Source of the DNA: Archivesica marissinica | Taxonomy: Eukaryota > Mollusca > Bivalvia > Venerida > Vesicomyidae | NCBI GenBank assembly: GCA_014843695.1 | Contig: CM026386.1 | Span: forward strand, 18,589,811 to 18,653,810 | Length of the DNA: 64,000 nucleotides | Direction of reading: 5' to 3' | Part shown: positions 43,334 through 54,031 of the stretch, one piece after another | Layout of the letters: every line of letters begins with the position of its first letter | Position numbering within the stretch: position 1 is the first letter of the stretch | Position numbers and translations under genes: made by a program | The notes under the pieces: generated by a model | The model's input: the letters and a program-made list of their open reading frames with translations, nothing else | What the model was told of the DNA's origin: nothing | Database searches by the model: none

Positions 43334-43472
43334 CTAACCCGTAACCTGTCAAATAAATCGGACAGAATGTTCAAACAATATAGATCCATACGCCGGCGGC
43401 TGATCAGGATCTATGTTGTTTACTATTCAGACTAGTATATTACTTTAGTCGTGATTGGCAGGTTACGGATAA
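43334..43472. mobile_element. TM-D MITE, short copy
   Basis: CTAACCCGTAACCTGTCAA at the left and TTGGCAGGTTACGGATAA at the right form imperfect inverted repeats. GATCAGGATCTATGTTG core shared with TM-B. Confidence 0.75.
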
Positions 43473-43690
43473 ATTCCGCTGAGAGCACAGGAAGTCATGA
43501 GTTATACGACAGCTTCTAAACATATACGAATTAGCTATCTAACATATTGTTCTGTTATCTAACATACCGTTCACAGTGTTCAGCTGTTTCTATAGGTATA
43601 CTTCCAACAGGTTGCAACAACTATGGTGGCAAGGAAATAACAAACCAAATACACAAGGCTTATTGGCCGGACAGAGGGCACTCGTTGTCA

Positions 43691-44554
43691 GGTAACCCTT
43701 TCCCTCATAGAAGCACCTCTTGACGCCATTACCAATACGACATACATTAACCCTTTCTCACATAGAAGCACCTCACGACGCCATTACCAATACGACATAC
43801 ATTGACAATGTAGTAGCCAAACCAATGTTCATAAACCCTTTCCCTCATAGAAGCACCTCTTGACGCCATTACCAATACGACATACATTGACAATGTAGTA
43901 GCCAAACCAATGTTCATAATTAACCCTTTCTTACATAGAAGCACCTCTTGACGCCATTACCAATACGACATACATTGACAATGTAGTAAGTAGCCAAACC
44001 AATGTTCATAAACCCTTTCCCTCATAGAAGCACCTCTTGACGCCATTACCAATACGACATACATTGACAATGTAGTAGCCAAACCAATGTTCATAAACCC
44101 TTTCCCTCATAGAAGCACCTCTTGACGCCATTACCAATACAACATACATTGACAATGTAGTAGCCGTAACCAAACCAATGTTCATAATTAAGGCCAGAAT
44201 CTTATGTAGTCCCAGTATATACTATGAAGGTGGGATAGGTATGGCCACTACTTATCCACTGCATGATAGCTAAATGACGGTCCTCTTGTATGTCTTAATG
44301 AACTTTGATCTTTACCTTTCGGTCATAGAGATTTATGTTAATATACTATTATATCTCCATACAAACGACAGCCATTTAAATTAGCTATCATACAGTGGAT
44401 AAGTAGTCGCCATATCTATCCCACCTCCATAGATATTACTGAGACTACATGAGATTCTGGCCTATATTATGAACATTTGTTTGGCTACTACATTGTCAAT
44501 GTATTTCGTATTGGTAATGGCGTCAAGGGCTGCTTCTATGAGGGAATGGGTTAA
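43691..44554. mobile_element. TM-F cluster with amplified left end
   Basis: Six tandem copies of the TM-F left end (ACCCTTTCCCTCATAG..GCCATTACCAATACG..ACCAATGTTCATAA) start near 43692, 43757, 43834, 43920, 44010 and 44095. Only the last continues into the interior (GGCCAGAATCTTATG). An inverted arm follows at 44310-44554, ending GAGGGAATGGGTTAA. Confidence 0.88.
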
Positions 44555-44845
44555 ACGGTAAAAATGCAGAAAATTCCAAAAAGACTCACTCCGTCCTGCA
44601 GCTAAGATAAGATATAAAAGAAGGTAAATTTTATTTTGAGTCGGCAAGATAGCAACAGTACAACACAAGCTCTGAGTGAGCTTTTGAACCGACTATATAA
44701 CATAAAATAATGGTAACAGCTATACAATTAGAATCACTGATAATATGCATATTTATTATTAATTTGTTTCTAAGATAAATGCTGAAAAATGTGAAAACAT
44801 AACTAAGCTATGTAGGTAAGACAAATGTGCTTACAAATCAATGAC
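44555..44845. other. unassigned AT-rich sequence
   Basis: No feature recognised. Confidence 0.5.
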
Positions 44846-45091
44846 TTAACCCTTTCAACACCACAGGCCTCTAAATAGGCTTATGAAAAGTGTAGATCCA
44901 GATGAGCCGGCTCGTGACGAGCCATCTCATCAGGATCTGCACTTTTTTGCCAGTAATAATTATTACTATTTTTAGATAAAATTACCCATTTTGATAAATG
45001 AACTGGTCCAAAGGTAATTTTCTTATTAATTTATTGGTCTAAAAATAGCATGCACCAGTCCATGTCGGTTACTTGGGGTTGAATGGGTTAA
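44846..45091 (-). mobile_element. TM-A MITE
   Basis: TTAACCCTTTCAACACC at the left, GTTGAATGGGTTAA at the right, core GGCTCGTGACGAGCC. Almost identical to the copy at 33138-33383. Confidence 0.93.
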
Positions 45092-45609
45092 TTGGTAAAA
45101 CTAATATAAGTATATATGGATTAAACAAATATCTTTTACAGGAACATCAATTTTTTTTAAAAATATATAATATTCATCGCCTTGAGCTGGGGTGGGGATA
45201 TCAGTTTCAGTGGAACATGAACATAATTTAAGTCATTTGTATGACATTACTAAAATGGCCAACATTTAGTAAGACAATCAAAATAGCCAGCATACTCCAC
45301 TGACAAGGTTATTCTATCTCTGGACATTATGCAAAACATTGAATCCATTATTCCTCCATGTATTGCCTAAGGATTCATTACAAGATGAGGCCATTGCATC
45401 AAGATCGACCTATATGAATGTATTAATAATTTACCTATGGTCATAGTGAAGCCCTCTATCACTGCCAGTATTTTATTTTATCATTCATCTCAGACATCTG
45501 TCTCATCTACATATGGACTGCAAGAAGGTTTGGCAGCAGACATCTAATAATTAATGAATCTTTCAATGTCTGCGGAGATTCCGCATATGTAAATGTTATA
45601 TTACACTCT
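45092..45609. other. unassigned AT-rich sequence
   Basis: No feature recognised. Confidence 0.5.
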
Positions 45610-45637
45610 ATCTGTCTGTCTGTCTGTCTGTCTGTCG
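45610..45637. repeat. (CTGT)n microsatellite
   Basis: Six to seven CTGT units. Confidence 0.95.
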
Positions 45638-45757
45638 GTAATATATATAATATCAATTGCATTTATCAGTTGTGTTGTCAGAGTTATCAGAGAGCTAACC
45701 AACAATCTCATAGACAGGTAATTTGTTGCAATGGAATATTTAAGACGAATAATCAGT

Positions 45758-45797
45758 TTCGTTTCAAGTTTATTTATCGCCACTACCGGTTGCTCAT
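45758..45797 (-). mobile_element. SINE-3 tail remnant
   Basis: AGTTTATTTATCGCCACTA, then CCGGTTGCTCATAT, is the SINE-3 3' end, followed by TM-D-like sequence. Confidence 0.65.
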
Positions 45798-45799
45798 AT

Positions 45800-45978
45800 C
45801 AGACGTGCTTTCTGATCAGGCTCTACGCTGTTAGCTATTCAGATAGTGGAGCAAAAAACATTTTAGAAAATTTTCTGAATAGCAAATAAAATAGATCCTG
45901 ATTAGACACAGCATGACACCACCTCTGGATCTATGTTATTTGCACATTCCGTCATTCATTCGGCAGGTTAAGGGTTAA
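45800..45978. mobile_element. TM-D-like element, left end missing
   Basis: CTGATCAGGCTCTACGC, AATAGATCCTGATTAGAC and CATTCGGCAGGTTAAGGG then TTAA. Only the right TTAA terminus is present. Confidence 0.7.
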
Positions 45979-46276
45979 ATACTCATGTTGATTGTTACAA
46001 TAACACTGGACACATGTTTCACCTGTTCTGTTGAGGGGAGGGGGGGGGGGCTTTTGTCACATGGAGAGAAAAAGCAATTTATCTGAAACTTAATTTTTTT
46101 TTGTGAGCTTGCACAAAGTGTCACATGATGAAGTACTCTGTTGGACAAATCTTTCAAGAGTATGTTTTACAACAGTGTTGACCTCTAAAAGTATGCATGA
46201 CATCATTATAATAAATCACTGTTACCTTCTAACGATGGAAACAACTGTGATATATGGTATCAATTTTCTATTAAAA
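45979..46276. other. unassigned sequence
   Basis: G-rich tract near 46035-46051; nothing else recognised. Confidence 0.5.
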
Positions 46277-46417
46277 TTGAAATATCCCAAAGTGGCATGA
46301 AGCATCACATTCCATTTGGAGGATTGAAATATCCCAAAGTGGCATGAAGCATCACATTCCATTTGGAGGATTGAAATATCCCAAAGTGGCATGAAGCATC
46401 ACATTCCATTTGGAGGA
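46277..46417. repeat. 47-bp tandem triplication
   Basis: Three identical 47-bp units (TTGAAATATCCCAAAGTGG, CATGAAGCATCACATTCC, ATTTGGAGGA). Absence of divergence suggests a recent event. Confidence 0.97.
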
Positions 46418-46510
46418 AAAAATAAGCGCTATGCATAGAATTCAAAAGATATAATAACAAACTAACCCCAAATATTTTTAATATGTCTCGCATTACATAC
46501 TGGAAAGTGC

Positions 46511-46911
46511 CTACAAATTTCTCAGACCATTTAAGTAAAATACAAATTTCTCAGACCATTTAAGTAAAATAAAATTTCTCAGACCATTTAAGTAAAATAC
46601 AAATTTCTCAGACCATTTAAGTAAAATACAAATTCTCAGACCATTTAAGTAAAATACAATTTCTAGACCATTTAAGTAAAATACAAATTCCTCGACATTT
46701 AATTAAAATACAAATTTCTCAGACCATTTAAGTAAAATACAAATTTCTCAGACCATTTAAGTAAAATACAAATTTCTCAGACCATTTAAGTAAAATACAA
46801 ATTTCTCAGACCATTTAAGTAAAATACAAATTTCTCAGACCATTTAAGTAAAATACAAATTTCTCAGACCATTTAAGTAAAATACAAATTTCTCAGACCA
46901 TTTAAGTAAAA
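46511..46911. repeat. 29-bp minisatellite array (about 14 units)
   Basis: Units ACAAATTTCTCAGACC, then ATTTAAGTAAAAT. The units at 46630-46700 are degenerate; the last six are identical. It abuts a SINE-2 tail. Confidence 0.96.
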
Positions 46912-46917
46912 ACGTGA

Positions 46918-47461
46918 ATTATTTTACAACAATTGCGAAACAAGTTTTAACAACTGATATTAATCACCTCTCATTGGCAAGGATGAAAGTGACGTGGTCA
47001 TTCATGTGAGAGAAAACCGGAGTACCCACCCGGAGAAACCCACTTTTCCGATCTGGCAACGACCGTACCATCTGACATACTAAATCAAAGTCTGAGGGTC
47101 GAACCCGGAATGCATTGGTGTGAGAAGCAAGATTGTTAATCACTGTACAGACGGATCTGTAGTCCAGTGGTATCACGCTGGACCAGTAATCCAGGGATTG
47201 CAGGTTCGATCCCTCGTCTGACCGTAATAAAATTAACAGTCTTTCAGATGGGACATTTAAACCGAGGTCTCGTATCGGTGCTTTACACCGTGCACGTAAA
47301 AGAACCAGAGGAGATTCTGGAATGGGTCTCTGTCTGTATCATGCACTATCCTCCAAAATCTAAAATGATTAATCTCTTCAGGAGGCGTCGCTCATATGGG
47401 CAACCGGTAGCAACGATAAATAAACGTAAAACACACATTAATCACTGTGTTAATCAGACAG
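46918..47461 (-). mobile_element. SINE-2 split by SINE-3
   Basis: Reverse SINE-2: tail TTATTTTACAACAATTGCG, body, B box (GGTCGAACCCGG). It is interrupted in its A-box region at 47147 and resumes at 47449 with GTTAATCAGACAG. Confidence 0.9.
47147..47437 (+). mobile_element. SINE-3, full length, inserted in SINE-2
   Basis: Complete head (GGATCTGTAGTCCAGTGG, GCAGGTTCGATCCC), body and tail CGATAAATAAACG. Flanked by TTAATCACTGT at 47136-47146 and 47438-47448, which is SINE-2 sequence. A good reference copy. Confidence 0.95.
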
Positions 47462-47504
47462 CTACTAAATATTTAAAGCCCCATAATGCAGTTACTTATA
47501 GCTT

Positions 47505-47590
47505 AACCCTTTGCATGCAGATAAAATCACTTTAACAGACAGGATAGAACAAGATCAGATGCCGTCTGATCAGGCTCTATACTGTTTAAA
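47505..47590 (+). mobile_element. TM-E left-end fragment
   Basis: TTAACCCTTTGCATGCAG, AGATAAAATCACTTT and GATCAGGCTCTATACTG. The right arm is not found. Confidence 0.65.
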
Positions 47591-47663
47591 TTTAAAATTT
47601 AAATTTTATACATGGCTCAGCATTTTGTCTGTATACACAAAGAAGGAATTTACTGTGTTTATT

Positions 47664-47909
47664 TTAACCCATTCAACCCCAAGTAACTGACATGGACTGG
47701 TCCATGATATTTTCAGACCAATAAATTAATAAGAAAATTACCTTTGGACCAGTTCATTTATCAAAATGGGTAATTTTATCTAAAAATAGTAATAATTATT
47801 ACTGGCAAAAAAGTGCAGATCCTGATGAGACGGCTCGTCACGAGCCAGCTCATCTGGATCTACACTTTTCATAAGCCTATTTAGAGGCCTGTGGGGTTGA
47901 AAGGGTTAA
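47664..47909 (+). mobile_element. TM-A MITE
   Basis: TTAACCCATTCAACCCC at the left, GTTGAAAGGGTTAA at the right, core GGCTCGTCACGAGCC. Confidence 0.93.
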
Positions 47910-48070
47910 ACATTATTTATTTCAGTATTTTACATATTAGAATTAACATTTTACATATAAATTAACAGCAATAGACTGAAAGGGATTAGAACGAATGAAA
48001 ACTTATATAGTTCTTCTCCCCAACAATTGGTTGTTATATAATAGGCCGGAGCATAATATATTTAACACCA

Positions 48071-48243
48071 AGTTCGAGCACCGCTGGAGCCGTTACGCTT
48101 GTGCCCTTAGGCAAGCAAGCAAGGCATTTAAATTCCACATTGCCTCTTCTCACTCCTTCATGGCGATGGAATCCAGCAGGAATGAGGTCTCGAGAGTGAT
48201 TAATATAAGTTGAGCAATCGAGCTAAATAAATTTGATTAAACT
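48071..48243 (+). mobile_element. SINE-1, 5'-truncated copy
   Basis: Begins at the B box (AGTTCGAGCACCGCTGG). A small (GCAA)3 expansion lies at 48112-48123. Tail shortened to GAGCAATCGAGC..AAATAAATTTG. Confidence 0.87.
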
Positions 48244-49330
48244 ATCACTGAAAATACGTGAATCCTTACTGTGTTTAAATTTGCAATAATATATTGTATA
48301 TATCCATTAACGTCAAACTTGACGTCATTTTACTAGTATTTTTGTAGGTTCATAAATTTTACGCACTCTAAAAAAATAACACCATATAATTTTTGGGCTT
48401 TTTAGATATTTTTGTCATAATATTTGTATTTGCGTTATTTATGGAGTTATTTATTGGCGAATAAATCATGCTTTGTCATTATGAGCGCCGGAAATAACCA
48501 CTTAGGCCTACGTCCTACTGAGGCAATGCATTATATTTTTGGCACAAAGTCGCTGACTCTACGAGAGAATCAGGTTCGTCATTTTTGACCCATGTACGAT
48601 TTGACAAACAGATGGATAGAATGCCGGACAAGAAAACGAGCACCCTAATCCCTGAAGTAACGTAAAAGAAATGTGGGCACTTATCTAATGAGCACCGAGA
48701 ATGAATAAAAAATGTCCGATTATTTACGATCAATTAGTTTGTACGATTCCCCGAATCCGAGGACCTCATAGCCTCTGGACAGGCGTAAGACAATGAAATA
48801 TGAGGGGATTCTACAAAGATAATTGCATTTACCATTCTGGCCGGTATTTCATACCAACAGCAAATATTGTGCCAATATTTCATAGATATCCTCTAACATA
48901 AACACATAAATCTTTGGTGCACTAGCGCTCTTGGTCAAATATTTGTATCATTTTTCTTTGGCGGACCTTGCCGACCCTATTTACATAGGAGGTTGGCAGA
49001 TACTAATTGCCACATGACATCTAGGGCAGGCGGGTGAGACACATAGATTCCAATATAAGCAATGTACGGCTAAACGTCTCGCCCAATAAATATTGATACT
49101 AATCTAGGAAATATATTGCTTTCAACTGGCTGCTATTGTAGGTCCACGAGATTGCTGTTCTATTATATATCATCTCATTTCCTCCTCAAATTAGGGAATA
49201 CTTTTTATCAGATCGAAAGAAAATGCCTTTTCGGATTCTAAAAAGATATGAAATTGTCTATGAATATCAATGAGAAATATTATGACTGATTCTCTCCAAA
49301 AGGAAAGAACAAAAAATCAACAACAACTAA
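48244..49330. other. unassigned sequence, longest repeat-free stretch
   Basis: AT-rich; a 72-residue minus frame (48515-48733) has no recognised domain. No array or transposon end found. Confidence 0.5.
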
Positions 49331-49570
49331 TTAACCCATTCAACACCAAGTAACTCACATGGACTGGTCCATGATATTCATAAACCAATAAATGAATCAG
49401 AAATCACATTTGGACAAGTTCATTTATCAAAATGGGTAATTATGTCTAAAAATAGTCATATAACTGGCAAAAAGTGCAGATCCTGATGAGACGGCTCATC
49501 ACGAGCCGGCTCATCTGGATCTACACTTTTTGTAAGCCTATTTAGAGGTGTGTGGTGTTGAAAGGGTTAA
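49331..49570 (+). mobile_element. TM-A MITE
   Basis: TTAACCCATTCAACACC at the left, GTTGAAAGGGTTAA at the right. Shares AACTCACATGG and ATTCATAAACC variants with the copy at 56384, forming a subfamily. Confidence 0.93.
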
Positions 49571-49720
49571 AGAAGAAATTTTATTATTCAAGATAAAACA
49601 CCCGTCACCTCACACCCTACCCTCTCTTCCACGGAGAGCTTTTCTCCAATCGGCATAATTCATCAAACTTTATAGACTGGAATCCCATTCAGCATAATTC
49701 ATCAAACTTTATAGAATGCC

Positions 49721-49749
49721 TGCCCGCCCGCCCGCCCGTCCGTCCGTCC

Positions 49750-49803
<54 letters not shown>

Positions 49804-49804
49804 T
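49721..49804. repeat. compound tetranucleotide (GCCC)n(GTCC)n(GTCT)n
   Basis: About four GCCC, three GTCC and fourteen GTCT units in series, each block one C-to-T change from the last. Confidence 0.97.
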
Positions 49805-50160
49805 CATGTCAGCTATGTAGGGCAGAATAAACTGAATGCATCATTGGCGGAGACAAGCACGTCCAGTGAGTCCGAGATATTCCACCGACAGCAATTACGG
49901 GTCTATAGACGCTATTCGCAAGCCGTATCCAAAGTCACAACGTAAACAACAGTTAATTGAGCAAGGTACAATTATGGCAACAGTTAACTTAATTTTACGC
50001 TATAATTTGAAAGCTCTCATTTGTTGTACCAGTAGTGAATCATACAATAGTTTTGGGGTGTCACACCAATAGTTTAGGAGATATGCCGACTCATTGGTGG
50101 AGGTTGACCTAGCTTCCTCACATTCAACACCATACAATAGACATTCTGGTTTGGGGTGAT
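49805..50160. other. unassigned sequence
   Basis: A 78-residue plus frame (49836-50072) has no recognised domain. Confidence 0.45.
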
Positions 50161-50208
50161 CGCCTCCGTGGTCAAGCGGTTACGGTCGCTGACTTGGCCA
50201 GAGTTGTG
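50161..50208 (+). mobile_element. SINE-4 head fragment
   Basis: GCCTCCGTGGTCAAGCGG, then TTACGGTCGCTGACTTGG: only the first 45 bp or so of the tRNA head. Confidence 0.75.
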
Positions 50209-50521
50209 ATGGGAAGAAAATGTATTCATCATATTTTACAGATTGTAGCATAATTATATATAGCTTACATCATTGAAAACCACCTTGCAACCCCTATATT
50301 ACTGGCTCCTTGATCCCACAAAATGAGGAGATTTCACATTTCATGGAATTCACACATTAAAGGGACCACATTCACAATAGGGGTCTAATCTCTGGCAATC
50401 AAGTAAAAATGCCACTGGCTGAAGTTTCCACAGATTCCATGTTCACTCAACTGTTACATGAGGGATTTGCATTTTGAGCTGGAAATTGAGATATTCTAAG
50501 AAATAGATTATTAGATATCCA
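50209..50521. other. unassigned sequence
   Basis: No feature recognised. Confidence 0.5.
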
Positions 50522-50750
50522 GTCCGCCTCCGTGATCGAGTGGTTAAGGTCACTGACTTGTATACCACTGTAACCTATCATCACTGATGGTCACGGGTTC
50601 CAGCCCCGCTCAGACCGTGTCTCGTTTATATGAAAAAGTTGGCAGTTTGGTGCACCGAGTACCAGTTAACCGCTGGAGCCTGCCCAGGAAAGGTGTTACG
50701 TAAACTGCCCGCAGTGGGCCAGCTACAAATACACACTAAATAACCTTAGA
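50522..50750 (+). mobile_element. SINE-4, head and body
   Basis: Head GCCTCCGTGATCGAGTGG, then a long variable-arm-like segment and B box GGTCACGGGTTCCAGCCCC, body GCCTGCCCAGGAAAGGTG. The standard tail is replaced by CTACAAATACACACTAAA. Confidence 0.88.
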
Positions 50751-50791
50751 GCTCAAGCTCAGAATTTTTGTGCCTTAAACTCTCAAGTCTT

Positions 50792-51031
50792 AAACTTTAT
50801 TCATTTTACAACGATTGGGAAGCAAGTTTTTAACAACTTAATCACTCTCGTTGGCGCGGATGAAAGCGTATATGTGGTCATTCGTGTGGGAGGAAACTGG
50901 AGTACCCGGAGAAAACCCACCTGTCCGATCTGGCGACCACCGTACCATCTCACATACTTCCCGGTCCGAGGATCTAACCCGGGTTGCATTGGTGAGGAGC
51001 GAGCGCGCTAACAACTGCGCTAATCGGACAG
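50792..51031 (-). mobile_element. SINE-2, full-length copy
   Basis: Tail TTATTCATTTTACAACG to head end GCGCTAATCGGACAG; B box mutated to GATCTAACCCGGG. Confidence 0.92.
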
Positions 51032-51112
51032 TCAATGCACACAGAGCTGAACTGCAAGTCGGTTATTGGTATATACAAAATGTTTTGCAGTTTGTTCTTA
51101 CTTACACTTAAT

Positions 51113-51450
51113 TTGCAACTAATAAATAAATGACAAATAAACAATTATACCGGGGTGGCGGTGGCGGGGGTGGCGGGGGTGGCGGGGAGGGGGTGGGGTA
51201 CCACTTTACGTGAAGAAGGCAATCAACTGCAGTAACAAGCACATAGTTGTTTCTAACAATAAACATTCCCCACAAATTGTTCATGATGTTTTGCAACTAA
51301 TAAATAAATGACCAATAAACAATATACGGGGGGTACCACTTTACGGGGGTACCACTTTACGTGGAGAAGGCAATCAACTGCAGTAGCAAGCACATAATAT
51401 TGTTTCTAACAATAAACATTACCCACAAATTGTTCATGATGTTTTACCAT
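51113..51450. repeat. tandem duplication of about 180 bp with G-rich insert
   Basis: Two copies of GCAACTAATAAATAAATG .. GGTACCACTTTACG .. GAAGGCAATCAACTGCAG .. CAAATTGTTCATGATG. The first copy carries a G-rich stretch (51151-51199) with repeated GGGGGTGGC; the second has a duplicated GGGGTACCACTTTACG. Confidence 0.92.
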
Positions 51451-51579
51451 TAGAGTTTCATCGGCCCATTCAATATTCATCAATGTGCACAACTGCATAA
51501 ATGAATCACAAAATGTTCTCAAAAGACTTTTCAAATGAATTCGTCCAAAACAAAACCTATCAGGCATATTTATGAATAT

Positions 51580-51743
51580 TTAATACGCTCTCGTACAAAT
51601 CATTTCCTTTATCGTTGGATTATATAATCCCTTCCATGTTCAAATATTACAGAGTCAATACAATAATACGCTCTCATACAAATCATTTCCTTTATCATTC
51701 CGATTATATAATCCCTCCTATTTTCAAACATTACGGAGACAAT
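51580..51743. repeat. tandem duplication of about 83 bp
   Basis: Two copies of AATACGCTCTCGTACAAATC .. GATTATATAATCCCT .. CAAATATTAC with about ten differences. Confidence 0.88.
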
Positions 51744-51928
51744 GCAACGCATTTAATAAATAGAAAAGGATTTAAATGAACAAATACACGTACGTCGGTG
51801 GTCGCCCGCCTGTTTCATAGATTTATTGTAATTCATCGCAGTACAAACATTTACCATATCCTGAAACTGCATGGTGACTAATCCTCGACCATGTACAGTC
51901 AAACCTGTGTTAGTGGTCACCTCTATTA

Positions 51929-52225
51929 TGTGTGTGTGTTTTGCGTTTATTTATCGTCGCTACCGGTTGCCCATATGAGCGACGCCTCCTGAAGAGATTA
52001 GTAATTTTGGTGATTTTGGAGGATAGTGGAATGATACAGACAGAGACCCATTCCAGAGTCTCCTCTGGTTCTTTTACGTGCACGGTGTAAAGCACCGACA
52101 CGAGACCTCGGTTTAATGTCCCATCTGAAAGACTGTTAATTTTATTAGGGTCAGACGGGGGATCGAACCTGCGATCCCTGGGTTACCAGTCCAGCGTTTT
52201 ACCACTGGACTACAGATCCGTCTGT
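51929..52225 (-). mobile_element. SINE-3, full length, inside TIR-M
   Basis: Tail TTTATTTATCGTCGC to head end CAGATCCGTCTGT. Near-identical flanks TCACCTCTATTA (51917-51928) and TCACCACTATTA (52226-52237). Provides the empty TTAA site (AAGACTGTTAATTTTATT at 52129) for comparison with 25948. Confidence 0.93.
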
Positions 52226-52234
52226 TCACCACTA

Positions 52235-52482
52235 TTAACCCATTTCATTCTGGATACATTTAACGGCTTTTGCAAACAACATAAATGCAGATCAGCCACA
52301 GCATGATGCGGCATGCTGATCAGGATCTATGTTGTTTGCTACATAGCCAAGTGTCTTAGCAAGATCATCTGAATAGCAAACAGCATAGAGCCTGATCAGA
52401 CGGAACGTTCTGTGGTGGCTGATATGGCTCTTATGTTCTTTGCAAATACTGTTTGAACGGTATCCAGAATCAAATGGGTTAA
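52235..52482. mobile_element. TM-B MITE, full length, inside TIR-M
   Basis: TTAACCCATTTCATTCTGG at the left and CCAGAATCAAATGGGTTAA at the right. Interior CAAGTGTCTTAGCAAG and CATAGAGCCTGATCAGA as in the 3087 copy. Confidence 0.92.
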
Positions 52483-52627
52483 GCAGCCAACCTGTATTAA
52501 GCAGCCAGATTTCCAATCGGTTGTTTTATTATATATTTGACCTCTATTAAGCAGCCACCTGTGCTAAGCAGCCACTTTCTCTGACTCCCTTGGCTGGCTG
52601 CTTAAGACAGGTTTGACTGTACATACA

Positions 52628-52815
52628 CGAGAACCATTGAAATTGTCCCGAGACACTCCTCATATTCTTTGGTTGAAATTTATCTACATGTACACGATAG
52701 AAAATAAATATGTTTAAACCAAATTTGCATAAACCAGCAACTTTATAAATATGTTTAAACCAAACAAGAGAACCATTGAAATTGTCCCGAGACACTCATA
52801 TTCTTTGGTTGAAGT
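52628..52815. repeat. duplicated segment of about 140-bp spacing
   Basis: GAGAACCATTGAAATTGTCC and CATATTCTTTGGTTGAA occur at 52630 and 52769. ATAAATATGTTTAAACC occurs at 52705 and 52745. Confidence 0.85.
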
Positions 52816-52891
52816 TTATTTAGTTGTATTTGTTGTTTATAGTCGCAACAAAAGCTTAGGTCATAATGGCGAATCTCCAGCTGTTATTTAA

Positions 52892-53098
52892 ACAACGATT
52901 GCGAGGCAAGTTCTAACGACTTATATCAATCACTCTCGTTGGCGCGGATGAAAGCGTAAATGTGGGCATTCGTGAGTACCTGGAGAAATACCACCTGTCC
53001 GATCAAGCGACTACCGTACCATCTCACATACTTCCCGGTCTGAGAATCGAACCCGGGTTGCATTGGTGAGAAGCTAGTGCGCTAACTACTGCACTAAT
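52892..53098 (-). mobile_element. SINE-2 copy with 12-bp body deletion
   Basis: Tail ACAACGATTGCGAGGCAAG to head GTGCGCTAACTACTGC; B box GAATCGAACCCGGG. Part of the GTGGGAGGAAACC segment is missing. Confidence 0.88.
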
Positions 53099-53103
53099 TG
53101 CTG

Positions 53104-53145
53104 CTATTGGTGGAGGAAGACCCGGTTCGAACAGTATTTCAGGCA
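53104..53145 (-). mobile_element. possible SINE-6 fragment
   Basis: TTGGTGGAGGAAGACCC and GTATTTCAGGCA match words of the 27420 copy. Confidence 0.4.
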
Positions 53146-53647
53146 TGGGACTGCCATTTCTCTGGCATTACGCCGGAGATTGCTGGCATTGACATTGGCT
53201 TGCCGGCATTGGTGTCGAAATCTCTGGCATTCAAAACAATGCAGGCTATTTCAATTTTAGCGGATTTATTTACTGCGAATACCTTGTTGCACTTTTCACA
53301 AGTTTACAACACAGCTGTGTATCGTACACACTGGTCACGCCATATATAGTTTTATAACTCTGGACTATGTTATATAATTTCTTTTATGCAAGAATGTTTG
53401 AAATCTACATAATTTTATCTACTTTTCTGAAAACTGTGGCAGCGGTAGAAACTTCAGGCTTAGTGTTTGCCGGGAGCTATGTTTTGTAAATTCGAATTGT
53501 CTCTGTTGCCTTAACTTTTGTGATTTCAAAAATCTCAGGCATTACAATTCAATTATGGTAGACCTGCTACGGTGACCACATTAGCTTGCAGAGAAGCAAC
53601 ATTTCACCTATTGATCACCTAATCAGATGAAATTGTCAAACGAATTT
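53146..53647. other. unassigned sequence
   Basis: TCTCTGGCATT-like words recur (53158, 53221, 53535). The 53098-53349 frame has no recognised domain. Confidence 0.45.
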
Positions 53648-53744
53648 GAGAGAAGAAATTGAAAATATATGGCTGCCATTTTGGATATTAGAACTGAGAG
53701 AAGAAATTGAAAATACATGGCTGCCATTTTGGATATTAGATCTG
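53648..53744. repeat. tandem duplication of about 48 bp
   Basis: GAGAGAAGAAATTGAAAAT and GGCTGCCATTTTGGATATT twice in succession. Confidence 0.94.
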
Positions 53745-53865
53745 AACTATGTTTCGTTATTTTGATTGATTTTGATAGTTGTACTAGATGCCCTAACCGT
53801 TGAGCTAACAGGTGATACACGTTTTATGGCTGGTTAATTGTCAACCGATCCAGTTAGTGATGATC

Positions 53866-54031
53866 ACAGCCAGGTGTGTAGCTACCTGTACGTAACGTAC
53901 GCAGTTGCAGCCTGGCGCGTAGCTACCTGTAAGCAACGTACGCAGTTGCAGCCTGGCACGTAGCTACCTGTAAGCAACGTACGCAGTTGCAGCCTGGCGC
54001 GTAGCTACCTGTACGCAACGTACGCAGTTGC
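53866..54031. repeat. 41-bp minisatellite (4 units)
   Basis: Units GTAGCTACCTGTACGCAACG, then TACGCAGTTGCAGCCTGG. The unit contains the palindrome-like GTACGCAACGTACGC. Confidence 0.94.

Larger units (their letters stand above)
51897..52622. mobile_element. TIR-M, copy 2, carrying SINE-3 and TM-B
   Basis: Left end ACAGTCAAACCTGTGTTAG and right end GACAGGTTTGACTGT. The element's own sequence is 51897-51928 plus 52483-52622 (TAAGCAGCCA repeated). The rest is inserted SINE-3 and TM-B. Confidence 0.85.

Noticed and set aside
47147..47225. Possible functional tRNA gene
   Set aside because: The cloverleaf-like head with A and B boxes continues into a SINE body and tail and is bounded by SINE target duplications. 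The same holds for the other tRNA-like heads.
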